64,000 bases of DNA from Mangifera indica (lineage: Eukaryota > Streptophyta > Magnoliopsida > Sapindales > Anacardiaceae), in the NCBI RefSeq assembly GCF_011075055.1, contig NC_058137.1:2356001-2420000 (forward strand), written 5' to 3'. The position numbers and the translations under genes are program-made. The notes under the pieces are model-generated. The model did no database searches. It had not been told where the DNA came from and saw only the letters and a list, made by a program, of their open reading frames with translations. Position 1 is the stretch's first letter. Each line of letters opens with the position of its first letter. This document shows positions 11,875 through 22,527 of this stretch, piece after piece.

Positions 11875-12380
11875 GTGTTTGTTTGAGTGACGACTCTCCT
11901 ATCTTCGGATATATCTCTTTATTTTTTATCATACATTTAGTTTGAGTAATTTTTTATTATGAAAAATGACAAATTATCATAAAGATAAAGTACTTAAAAA
12001 ATTATTGAGTATAAATTATAATTATATTTGATAAAAATTGATAAATATAAATAATTATTGTATTTATTTAAATATAATAAAATAATATAAAAATATTATT
12101 TTATATAAATACCCTTAAATATAATTATTCTAAAATATTTTTTACATTACTTATTATATTAATTTGAAAATATAATTATTTTTATCTTAAAAAATTATAA
12201 AAAATAATAACAAAATCAATATTATCTTAATAATATTTTAATATTTAAAATGAATGCGATAATAATCAAATCATCCTTAAAATGACTATAATATCATTAA
12301 TTGATAAATCAAACAAATCAATATAATTAATAAATAATAAATTACTAAAGTAATTTTTCTGTCTCTTAACCAAACACCAC
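11875..12380. mobile_element. PIF/Harbinger-like MITE, decayed
   Basis: The left end gtgtttgtttgagtgacg and the right end cttaaccaaacaccac form an imperfect inverted repeat about 506 bp apart. The interior shares tataaataattattgtattt and tttacattacttattatatt words with the other copies. The flanking trinucleotides (TTA and TTT) no longer match, so this is an old copy sitting directly beside the 11024 element. Confidence 0.55.
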
Positions 12381-13400
12381 TTTTGAGAAAATATTCCAAA
12401 CAGATGAATTTCAATTAGATAAGAACTACTTTAGAAAATCAGTAAGTTTTCTACAAATTTCTACATAGACACGTGATAAAGAATAAGAGATGAATGTAAA
12501 ATATAGGATAAAGATATAGGGTAATCTAAAAAGTCGTAACCTCAAATAAAGAGAGTTAGCATATTCTCTCTTTATTTATTGGGTATTGTTACATGAGTTT
12601 GGTTTAAAAAAAAAAATCATATTTATAACAACAACCAACTCCAATGACAAAATATTATTCAAAACATATTAATATATTATTTATACAAAATTAATTAATT
12701 ATTAGTGTGTAGATAAAATTTATAAATACAATATTACATTATTCAAATTTATAAAAAAGGTTCATGATAAGTGATGAAAAATAACCCATCAACCAATTAT
12801 AAACAATAAAATTATATATAAATAATAAATATAATTTTATATATAAATAATAATATATTATTATATAATCAGATATTATTTTATTTTTAATTTAAAATTA
12901 TTTAATTATAAAAAATTAATAATTATTAAGTATGGAAATTTTATATATATAACTTCTACAACATTATGAAGTTGATATAATAATATACTATCTTTTTATT
13001 ATTGTTTACCCGACTTTTAAGAAAAGAAAAGAATGATGATCATCATTCTGAGGAAGAAAACTTAATCTTCAACCATCACCAAAATATATATTTGTTTATA
13101 AATAGTGGTCAGTATTGCCAAATCCAGTGGTGGGAACACAAACTTTCTACGCTGATTTACGGAGACCTGTCCATAGAAGCCGAAAATGTTTATACAGGTT
13201 TGAAAGTCGAGGAGAGATATTATAAATCAGAGTAGATGAAATGACAGTTGATTGTAGTACTTCTCTTCTCTCCGTCTCCGACGACGGCGGATGGCTGAGA
13301 GAAAAAATGGCAATGGCAATGGCGATGGCGATGGCGATGGCGATGAGCTGCATGGCAATTAAGATGAGAAGACGATACTGGAAAAATTAATAGAGTTTTC
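12381..13400. other. AT-rich intergenic with a short hexanucleotide repeat
   Basis: Mostly AT-rich sequence without a gene. At 13308-13345 an ATGGCG/ATGGCA hexamer runs for about six units. A 23-codon frame from ATG 13291 reads through it as alternating Gly-Asn and Gly-Asp (MAERKNGNGNGDGDGDGDEL). Nothing supports translation of this frame, and it is best treated as a simple repeat. Confidence 0.5.
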
Positions 13401-13561
13401 ATTGTGTTTTAGGAACGTGTAAAACTTTTATTGGGTTAAACGATGGCGTTTTAAGAGTCTACGGCAGTTTGGAATGGTCGGATTTTGGATTAAATATGGG
13501 CCCCGTACCGTATAGCCGCACAGCGGGCGGCTCGTAGGTGGACGGCGAGTGGACCCCATGT

Positions 13562-13665
13562 CACGTGTGAGAGTGACATAATTGCCACGTAAGAGACAAA
13601 TAACAGGCTGCCTATAAAATCTCCTCTAATCTCCTCTCCACCAATCGTAAACTTTCTCCCACGTG
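13562..13665 (+). promoter_or_regulatory. G-box pair and TATA box upstream of the RPGE-like gene
   Basis: Perfect CACGTG cores lie at 13562-13567 and 13660-13665, the second within the palindrome cccacgtggg. A further CCACGT lies near 13585 and a TATAAA at 13613-13618. G-boxes are bound by PIF and other bHLH/bZIP factors. PIF control of this family is known in Arabidopsis, so PIF control here is a reasonable inference. Confidence 0.6.
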
Positions 13666-13922
13666 GGCACCTTGACCTTATGTCACCATGCAGATCCTAT
13701 TCATAGAATTAAATTTATTAACTTTTTTAATTAATTCGTTAAATTATTAAATAAATAAATAATTGGGTCAATAATTTTAACCTATTTCAATTCTTCAAAG
13801 CAGAGTCATTATTTTTATATATGCAACTCGCTTTCCTAGTCTTTTCCTCTACAGTTTTCCATTTCCGTTTTCTCTTTAATCCAGCTTCTTTTTCTTCCTC
13901 ACCCCTTTTTCTATTAAACACC

Positions 13923-14402
13923 ATGGCAGACTCTTCTGCTTCATATATTCGCATGGTAAGTTGGTGATCGATGTTTCTTTTTCATATTATTTTGGATATG
14001 GATTTTTTAATTTCTGATCACGGTGATGATCGATATGCAGGTGCACCATCTGATAGAAGAGTGTATTCTTTTCAACATGAGCAAAGAGGAGTGCATGGAA
14101 GCTCTCTCCAAGCATGCAAATATCAAAACAGTGATAACTGCCACAGGTAATTTTGCTTTATTCATGTCAAAAATAGCCAGCCACCCACTAAAGCATGCTT
14201 ACTCGTGTGTATATATATACACGTGTGTTTTTTATTTTCAGTGTGGAAAGAACTGGAGAAGGAAAATAAGGAGTTCTTTGAAGCTTACTCGAGAACCAGA
14301 GCTGAGAGACAATGGGTTACAGAAACGGAGAGAAAAGAAAAGATTCGAAATATGCTTTCAAATTCTACTACTCAGCAAGATACCAAAGCCGATAACAGCT
14401 AG
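13923..14402 (+). CDS. Plant protein 1589 (A_thal_3526) family, RPGE/PEL-like
   Basis: Three exons at 13923-13955, 14041-14146 and 14242-14402 join in frame into a 99-residue protein; all junctions are GT-AG. It begins MADSSASYIRMVHHLIEECI and continues through FNMSKEECMEALSKHANIKT and VWKELEKENKEFFEAY. This is the short plant-specific domain known as TIGR01589 or A_thal_3526, spanning about residues 11-63. The Ser/Lys-rich tail ends in TKADNS. Arabidopsis members RPGE1/RPGE2 (PEL) repress photosynthetic genes by interfering with GLK transcription factors and cause pseudo-etiolation when overexpressed. Exon 1 is only 33 nt. The promoter carries two G-boxes. Family assignment is firm; the functional analogy is inference. 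Confidence 0.88.
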
Positions 14403-15982
14403 TTCTATGGCAAGAGATAAGAACAGTGTACAGAAGAAGCGAACGGCGCCGTATAAGTGGAAGGTTGGGTGAGTGGGTGAATAGTATTAGGTACGAAGAA
14501 TCCAAACGGTGATTGGGATGCGTGATGGCATGTGGAAAGATTGCCGCATTAAGTGATGGCACGTTGCTGAAACGTGGTACCTCCCTCTTGATTCCATTCT
14601 CTGCCTGTCTACTTATAATATTATAGTCTATTGTAATAATCTGGTTTCACGAATCACGCAAGCTCCATCGATGCCTTGCCCTACCTCAATGTTGTTTTCT
14701 TCGATAGTGGTTTTAGTTGTTGCTTCTCTTATTTTCTTTCTAGTGTTAAAGTTTCGGTGTAGTAAATGAAGTGTGAAGGTGGGATTTGGGGACCAGTTTC
14801 AAAGGTTTCAATTGTCAACATCCCAACCCTTTTGGCTTACTTAGGTTTTATGCATCTTAACTAAGAATTCTAAGCCATCATAAATCAATCTTTAAAATGT
14901 CAATTTGAATTATGAAAGCTAAACGTTTTTAGATCTTTGATTTTGACGAAACATAACGCAACTTTATTTCAAAAGCAAGTTCTTTCTGAATTTTCGTGGG
15001 CTTTGTCTAGCAAGAGAAAAAGAGGGTGGGGGAACATATAATAAAAGAGTGTGGAAGGCAGGTACATTAGGCTTTATTTATTTAAATATAATGGCAAGTT
15101 ACATTAATAATATTCAAAATCACCAAATTATATGATGATGCATTGTCTTAATTATTATCAATTTTTTTTTTTTGCTATCAACAGTGTTGATGAAATATCT
15201 TATTATCAATCGATATACATAATTTTGAGTCTTACCTAAAATAAATTATAATAACGATAATAAAAATAAAATAATTAATTATAATGTTTACTAGGTGAAA
15301 TAAAATAAATGTAGCGAATAGCAGACACAAAGTAGTTTTTTTAACATGGTAATATTCCGAAAAAATGTGAACAGAAGTTTCAAAAAAGATGTCTTGAAGA
15401 ATAATTTGATTTTGAACTGAAATATTGGATTTATAAGAGCCTCCGCATCTAATTTATATTTTTTTTCTCTTTTTTTTAATAATTTTATATATTTATAACT
15501 GAAGAGTTATTTAAAATTTTAAAAAAGAAAATCTTGATGAAACATTAATATGGTTATCTTATCTTTGGTTTTATTGCCAAAAAAAGTTGCTATGTATTTT
15601 CTTTATCACGCTGGGGACAATCATCGCTAAGTATCATTAATTATTAAAAAAATAAATTGATCAAATGAAATTCTTTATAAAAATTATCTATTAAAATCAT
15701 TAATTTAATTGATTTTTTTTTTCATAAATAATATTTTGTCGAGAAAGAATATAGTAAATGCTTATTTTTTGGGCCTAACTCTCACATTAGAACTCAAGCC
15801 CAACCACAAATCATAGAGCCAGCCCGCTTGTGCAAAGTATTAAACGATACCGTTTAATAACAAGTGAGAATGGAGGACTTGAGGTTCAGATATTGTCATT
15901 ACCGGAGGGTTTTGAAACTTTCCTTGCCCTTGCTGTTGCATCGTCAGGGTTTTAGCCCTCTTCTCCTTCTTTTGTAGCCTCA
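14403..15982. other. Intergenic between the RPGE-like gene and SLOW GREEN 1
   Basis: The 3' flank is followed by AT-rich DNA with several T tracts. No gene, RNA gene or clear transposon is seen. The last 100 bases form the SLOW GREEN 1 promoter and 5' UTR; aacgataccgtttaataac sits near 15843. Confidence 0.4.
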
Positions 15983-17029
15983 ATGGAATCCCTTGCTAAA
16001 GTACACAGTGTTCACCAGCCCCTTTCTCTTTCTCTCAATCACCACCGTCCGTCATTCTCTAAACCCATTTCCTCCCTTTCCTTAAGAACAACCACCACCA
16101 CCACCTCACCCTTCAAATTATCCCCCATCAGAGCCTCATCGTCCGCCCATCAAAACCCTAATCCTTCCCTCTTCCAATCCCTAAATCCGCTCTCCTCTTC
16201 TCTCGTCAAAACGGTTTCCATCACTATCGCCGCGGCCGCAGCATTACTTTTCACGCGCCTCCACCACATTAAACCCGCAATCGCTTCCCCAATCGAGGCC
16301 CCCACTGTGGGGTCCACTGCCGAGTCATCGGAAAAGACGCAAGATTTTTCGTTTGCTGAAACAGAGAGAAATATTCAGGAGCACTTGAGTAAACACCCTG
16401 ACGATGTCGAAGCTCTTCGCTCGCTTATGGAGATTAGATTGAAATTGCGTAAGCTACCGGAGGCAATTGAAGTTATTGACCGTTTGATCGAGCTCGAACC
16501 GGATGAATTTGAATTGCCGTTATTAAAAAGCCAAGTTCTGAGTTATTCTGGGGATTTCGAGGCTGCAGCTAGAGGGTTTGAGGAAATATTACAAAAAGAC
16601 CCAATTCGAGTTGAGGCGTTTCATGGGCTCGTAATGGCTTATGATAATGCTGGCTATAAATTTAAGGACTTGGAGAAAAGAATTGAGACTGCAATGCAGA
16701 GGTGCAAGAAGGAGAACAAGAAGTCTGATTTAAGGGATTTTAAGTTACTGATTGCGCAAATTCGAGTTATGGAGGGTAAGCATTCAGAGGCCTTGAAGGT
16801 TTATGAGGAGCTTGTGAAGGAAGAGCCGAGGGATTTCAGGCCCTACTTGTGTCAAGGGATTATATACACTTTGTTGAAGAAGAACGATGAGGCTGAGAAA
16901 CAGTTCAAGAAGTTCCGAAGGCTTATTCCGAAGAATCACCCTTATAGAGAATATTTTTCTGATAACATGGTTGCAGCAAAGCTTTTTGGGGAGAAGGTAG
17001 AAAGAGAGGGTATGGCGTCGAGGAGTTGA
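15983..17029 (+). CDS. SG1: SLOW GREEN 1-like chloroplast TPR protein
   Basis: A single exon of 348 residues. Residues 1-50 are rich in Ser, Thr, Pro and His with few acidic residues, as in a transit peptide. A hydrophobic stretch at about 74-92 (VKTVSITIAAAAALLF) could be a membrane or thylakoid-targeting segment. From about 125 to 330 the protein consists of TPR-like helical pairs such as LPEAIEVIDRLIELEPDEFE, DFEAAARGFEEILQKDPIRV and HSEALKVYEELVKEEPRDFR. SLOW GREEN 1 is needed for normal chloroplast development in Arabidopsis, where loss gives slow greening. The start is the first Met of the frame, in context caatgga. The absence of introns and the length both fit the family. Confidence 0.9.
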   Translation: MESLAKVHSVHQPLSLSLNHHRPSFSKPISSLSLRTTTTTTSPFKLSPIRASSSAHQNPNPSLFQSLNPLSSSLVKTVSITIAAAAALLFTRLHHIKPAIASPIEAPTVGSTAESSEKTQDFSFAETERNIQEHLSKHPDDVEALRSLMEIRLKLRKLPEAIEVIDRLIELEPDEFELPLLKSQVLSYSGDFEAAARGFEEILQKDPIRVEAFHGLVMAYDNAGYKFKDLEKRIETAMQRCKKENKKSDLRDFKLLIAQIRVMEGKHSEALKVYEELVKEEPRDFRPYLCQGIIYTLLKKNDEAEKQFKKFRRLIPKNHPYREYFSDNMVAAKLFGEKVEREGMASRS

Positions 17030-18625
17030 GAGAAGTGGCTGGTTCTTCTTCATCATGTGAAATGAAGACTATGGATTTATTAGTGAGGATCGTTCTTTTC
17101 TGTTTTGTTTTTTTGGGTACATTAAGTGCTTGTTTAATTGAGGTTGTAGGAAATTAGTGCAAATGTGCACATTTGAGCTCCGTGGAGATATTAGGGAAGA
17201 TAAATATTTATAGTCCTTTTTTCTATGTAGAAACAGTTAAATTGATAGTGTTTTCTGTTGTTCCATTGTCAGCTGTGTATGTTTCCAAGTTTAATGTAAT
17301 AATATTTCACTAGAGCTCATCTGCATACAGCTTTTATACTATGTATCTCAAGATTAAGAATGGTTGCAATTTGGAAGGCTTTTGTCACAATTGTTAGAGA
17401 TGGTGAACATTTTGTAACACTCGCTTAGTCATTATATGCAGCATAAAGGCTACAGTTTGCTCATTGTTTTTATATGGACTTGCTAGTTGTGAGAGCATCT
17501 GTTTATGTGATGTTTGGTTGTGATATGGAGCAAATGTCTGTATGCCATGCAGCTTAGCTTCGAAATTTTAAACCTCTAAGACAACAAATTTTGCATCGCA
17601 TTTTCATTATTGATCTTACAGTTCTGTTGTGTGTTGTTATTAGATTTCATTGATAATGTATTGTTGGGTTTTCAGCAATATTTTATAGTTATTTTTGCTT
17701 GCCAACCATTAAACCAGTAACCTTGAGCCACCGCCTGAATTCCATGTTGCTTATTTGTTGTACAAGATCTTTACTTGCATTGGTGAATTGTTTATACAAT
17801 CCTAATTATTCTATATAGAGGCATTCCTTAAGTTGAATTTAACAAAGAAAATCTTCATACTTTACTTGGTTAGTAGTATGTGACCACAATCCAAGTCCTC
17901 TTAAGGATAGAGCCCTAATTTTGATTTTGTTGACCTTGTTGCTGTATTCTTTTACTCTCACACTGTGGTACCAATTTCGAAACTTATGCTGAACAAACTT
18001 TGGACTGCACTAGAATCAGTTGTCTCTAATTGCCTTTTCAATTGTATGCTGGATATGTTGGTCTGGCTGGACTTTCAGCATATTGATAGTTGTGTGCTCT
18101 TAAGCATGGTTTCTTAACTTTCTTGTATGTACATTCTCACAAAGTTAAAGGTGATAATTGTAACATCAGGAATTTCTAGAATGTGTGTTTGGGATTGTTA
18201 GAGGAACTTTTTCCACAGCAGCTTCTAGGGGGATTAACCAATAGATTTAGCCATTATATCTTGTTGAGCTGCATTGGCCTGCTGTATTGATACTTTGTTC
18301 AATTCCATGTTTTACAGGTAGTTTCAGGGTTTCTCAGCAGCTTCTGTTCTGGAGGCCACTGTGCGGGCTGGGCTGGCTTTATTGAAGTGGACAAACTTGC
18401 TAATAATCAGCAAGTTGTTTTGATGGCTTGTTTAATCCAAAGTTTCCAGGTAATTTCATGCCATATATTTAATACTTACATACTAAAGAAGAATCACTTC
18501 ACTTCTTCCAGGTGAAAGTTTCAATGGGCTACACTTTTGTCTTGGGCCTGGTGATCTCATCTCACGCATACTTAATTTCTTTGATGAAGCTGATTAGTAT
18601 TACTTCGCATTGTAATCTACCTTAA
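17030..18625. other. SLOW GREEN 1 3' flank, no gene seen
   Basis: Mixed-composition sequence with no long frame. The words around 18318-18450 (gtttcagggtttctcagcag and the following GC-richer bases) look transcribed and could belong to an alternative 3' UTR exon. There is no protein match I recognise. Confidence 0.35.
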
Positions 18626-19107
18626 GGAGGCGTTTGGTTTGTGTAATGTTTGATTACTAAAATAGAAAGATTACTTTGAAGATATATTACTTAGAAGATT
18701 ACTGGGTATAAATGATTACTATGTTTGATAAAATTTGATAGGTATAAATAATTATTGTGTTTGGTTAAAAGTAATAAAAGATTACTAGTAAAATATTTTA
18801 CTTAAATGCCCTTAAATATAATTATTTTTAAATATTTTTTATATTATTTGTCATATTAATTAAAAATAAATTTATTTTTATCTTAAAAAATTAATAAATA
18901 ATAATTTTTCTATAATAAACTCAAGGTTACCCCAGTAATCTTTAAATACTTAAAATAAAGGTGGTAATCAGATTACCACCTATATTACTTGTCATGTCAG
19001 CATTGGTAATAGAAGATTACTGTAATCTTTTATTACTGACAAACCAAATAAGAGAATAAAAGATATGTTATCAAGGTAATCTTAAAAACCTTTAACCAAA
19101 CGCACCC
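18626..19107. mobile_element. PIF/Harbinger-like (Tourist-type) MITE, 482 bp
   Basis: The ends ggaggcgtttggttt and aaccaaacgcaccc are inverted repeats. The element is flanked by TAA at 18623-18625 and 19108-19110, the classic PIF/Harbinger target duplication. Its sequence is very close to the copy at 57013-57530 throughout, including gattactaaaatagaaagat and ggtaatcagattaccaccta. It is non-coding. Confidence 0.85.
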
Positions 19108-19110
19108 TAA

Positions 19111-20654
19111 AGGTTGTTACTTTAAATTCTTTTATTCTTTTGGATTTAAGTATTGTCATAGGAAGTAAAGGTTCTTAATCATATGATGATTTTGGTGTTT
19201 ATCATGTGAAGATATTCATCCAATTGATGCTGATGAATGAATACAGTGATAAAGTTATTGGTAACAGATTGCCTTTATCCCCTGTTGTTCTAGCTAGAAA
19301 ATTCAACTTGGGCATGTTTTCAGGGTTTTTTTTTTTTTTTAAATCTGTACTTTGGTTTAACTCCTAATTTCACCAAGTCATAGATATAATCATCAACTCA
19401 GCCGCAACTGGTTAATCTTAGGCATCTTATTCGTTTTCCTTGGACTTTTACTGGGATATTCAAGTTTCCAATTTGCCAAACATTTTAAGCATTATAATTC
19501 AGATTATGACGGAATTCATGAGTTTCTTTTGGGTAAGGAGGATCCTCACCGAACCAGAGAATTGATAACATCAAATAAGTTAGATTTTGGCTATAATTTA
19601 TACCTTTTTATGCAATGAACTTTTTCATTGTCTCTTGGTCAACTCCCAGTACTCTGATTGTTTCCCATTTCATTGTACCGACTGAGGCACGGAACTGAAC
19701 AAGATTTCTGTCAGGTGATCATATTTTTCCGGTTCATCTTGGTAAACCCCAATTTGGTTTTAAACCCCTCTTGCACTTTCACAGTAAAAACATCAAAGTT
19801 GCTCAACTATTGAAGGATGGAACGGTCGACAATCTTTTGCAGATGCCAGCGGTCAAAACAAACGGAGATGAGTCAGAGAAGCCAGTTATGTCTCCTAGAA
19901 AGAGAGCAAAGCCCGGATTAGCTGGTCCTTCACGATTTCTTCATTTTTTGCGGTGCAGTGATTGATTCTTTTTTCTTTGGGTTCTGGTGCTGATTTGCGT
20001 CAAGTCATGCCCGCTCTTGACGGAGATTCTTAGACCATTTGGGTTTCGTGTTTATGTCCCCACCAACCCTACTAATTAGACTGCTTTCTTTTTTCTTCTA
20101 AGCAAATCATCTTAAGCTTGTTAATTACGAAACAATGGGTAATCACTAATAATTATGTACCAAAGCATGTCTTTTCTGTCTTCCAATTTGCCGTTTGTTC
20201 ATTTATCAGGACAAGTGCCATGTCAAGTCAAGCTCCAGTTATGTGGACCTGAAACTCTACTCTACTGTAGTGATCGAATAGTTTTATAATTCAAAAGTGA
20301 TAATTGCCCATTTTAAATATTTCCGAGCAAGCCCGAAAAGAACCTATTATGTCATGCATATTTAATTTTTAATGTATAATAAAGAGTTTTAGTGATATGT
20401 TATCATTTAATTTAATATTATATAATTTTTAATTTAAAATAGTATATTATCTAAATATTTAATTTGATATTTAAAATTTGATGTACATACTTTTATTATT
20501 CTTTGAATCTCTCTCTCTCATTTTCCTATAAAGTTGAATTACATTTTCACCCTTTTGTTTGAGAAACTAACAAATTACATCCATTGATAGTTTACATTGA
20601 CTTCAAAGTTTGGGAAATTGAAAAATATTCTAGAGTGAGAAAATGTAGTCAAGA
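19111..20654. other. Intergenic with an unexplained 64-codon frame
   Basis: No recognised gene. An open frame at 19771-19965 includes QMPAVKTNGDESEKPVMSPR and a basic KRAKP, and its base composition is richer than its surroundings. It could be an exon of a small transcript or a gene relic. I recognise no family and see no clear partner exon. Confidence 0.25.
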
Positions 20655-20662
20655 CTTCCAAT

Positions 20663-21226
20663 TAAGGGTGGATTTGGGTAAGGCTGAGCCTGAACACCTT
20701 TGACTCGAGTTCAATTTAGATAAAATAATTCAGTTCGAATTCAGTTAGAGTTTATCAGGTTAAAATTAGATTCGATTCGAGTTTGGCTCAGCTAAAAAAT
20801 GACTCAGTCTGGCTCGATTCGAGTTTGACTCAATTTTGTAGCTCAATTCAGTTCGAATTGACCACTTAGATTCATGGTTCATTAAAAAATAAAGTCATTT
20901 TACCTAAATAATATTCAAAATTTCTGATTTAAGCCACAGATTCGAGTCGTGTTTTCAATTGTTAATTCGAACTACTGAATTTGAGCTTATTCGAACAATG
21001 AATTAGAGTAGCATAGAGTCACAAATTCGAATTACTGATTCGAGTAACAAATTCTAGTTAAATTCGAACTGAACACCTTTCGGTTCGAGTTCAATTCATA
21101 TTAAAAAATGAGTCAAATCTTTCGATTTAAGTTTGATTCAAATTTTAATCAAAGGAATTTGAGTTGACCTAAATCAAACTTAATCGACTTTCAAGATCGA
21201 GTTGATTCAGATCATATCAAGGCCTC
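20663..21226. mobile_element. Likely hAT-like non-autonomous element, 564 bp
   Basis: Exact 8-bp direct repeats, cttccaat, flank it at 20655-20662 and 21227-21234. The interior consists of repeated gattcgagt, gaattcagttcga and actcgagtt words, the same word type as the 11374 element but more decayed. The terminal inverted repeats are weak (taagggtggatttggg against gaggccttgatatg), so the call rests mainly on the duplication and the word content. Confidence 0.6.
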
Positions 21227-21801
21227 CTTCCAATAATAAGAAGAAGATAGAAATGAAATCTTCTATCTTCTACTAGAAATTCTCTCTCCAAAGCCAAGCT
21301 AACCAGTGGTTTAAGAGTTGACATAATTCTAATCTTAATGTGCATAGAGATAATTAAATCATTAACATGGGGTTGATTAATTAACACCACTTATATCAGA
21401 AGATTATATGGGAATGGTAATCATTGAAAAAGCCATGATTATGGGATTTGGTCCTACATTATTCTTTGGTCTTCACAATTTCACTTTTCCCTTTTGCTTA
21501 CTTTTGTAAATAGAAGAACTAAGCAAAACCATTAAGCAAATCACTTTGTTAAATCCTGGATGTATTGCATAGCTCTCTCAGAAGGCTCTTCGGATGCCAT
21601 AGGAAAGAAACACAGAGAAAAGAATCCTCCCCCATCATGCTTTATTGTCGACGGTAATAATAATGTCGTGGGTCGACTGGTGGTTATCATGACAGGGTTT
21701 CTTTCTTCTTTGTACACTGAAATAAAGGCGCAAGACACCGTACGACATATGGAATTGGAAACCCAAATGGTTCAGTTGTACAGTACACATCAAATATTTA
21801 A

Positions 21802-22527
21802 TTGGCCAAGCTATGTCCCACCCAAGTTCTTGTGCACTCTTAAAAACATATTTGCTGTATTTTATGAATTTAAACACTTATCTATGAATTAATTTTATTA
21901 AAATTTTTAATTAGAAATAATAATAACATTATCATTTTACCATTAAATCCTAAAGATTTATATTTTTTTTATTTTTAGTTTTAAAAACTCATAATTTCTT
22001 TCTATAATTAAACTTTAAAAAATTTACTTTCCTCTTCTCTATTTCTAAGGTTTCATCTCTAATGACTCTAAGGAATCCATCTATCAAATCATCAAATTTA
22101 GATGATAAAACATCGTTCAGATTTAAAAGACACAACAAAATATTGTTCAGATTTAGAAGTATCGTCCTTCGTCTAGTCAAGTCATATAAATCTAGACCAT
22201 GTTTTATTGTCTAGATTTGATAATCTGACAGATGATGATTCGATGACCAGATTTCCTAGAATCATCAAAGATAAAACCCTAGAAATTGGGAGAAAAGTAA
22301 ATTTTTTAAAGTTTAATTATAGAGGAAGAAAATAAATTTTCTAAACTAAAGAGGGAAATAACATAAATTTTTAAGGTTTAGTGATAAAATGATAATTTTA
22401 CTCTTGTTTCTAATAAAAAATTATAGTAAAAGTTAATTCATAAGTGGCTATTTGAGTTTTTGAAATGGTATGGGTGTGTTTTTAACATTGGACTAAAATT
22501 TGGGTAAGAAATAGTCCTTTGGCCCAT
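21802..22527. mobile_element. Foldback (long inverted repeat) element, about 726 bp
   Basis: The outer ends are ttggccaagctatgtcccac and a right end of ggtaagaaatagtcctttgg followed by cc. The two arms are complementary over much of their length: aaacacttatctatgaatta pairs with ttaattcataagtggctatt. A central part carries aaaacatcgttcagattt-type words. Related elements occur at about 34042-34980 and 58340-59090. Small open frames within it on both strands are by-products. Confidence 0.65.

Noticed and set aside
13147..13402. Minus-strand frames rich in Ala-Ile or His-Arg
   Set aside because: They read through the ATGGCG hexamer repeat and have no other support.
21541..21892. Overlapping frames of 65-110 codons on both strands
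   Set aside because: They cross into the foldback element at 21802 and show no family motif or conserved start.
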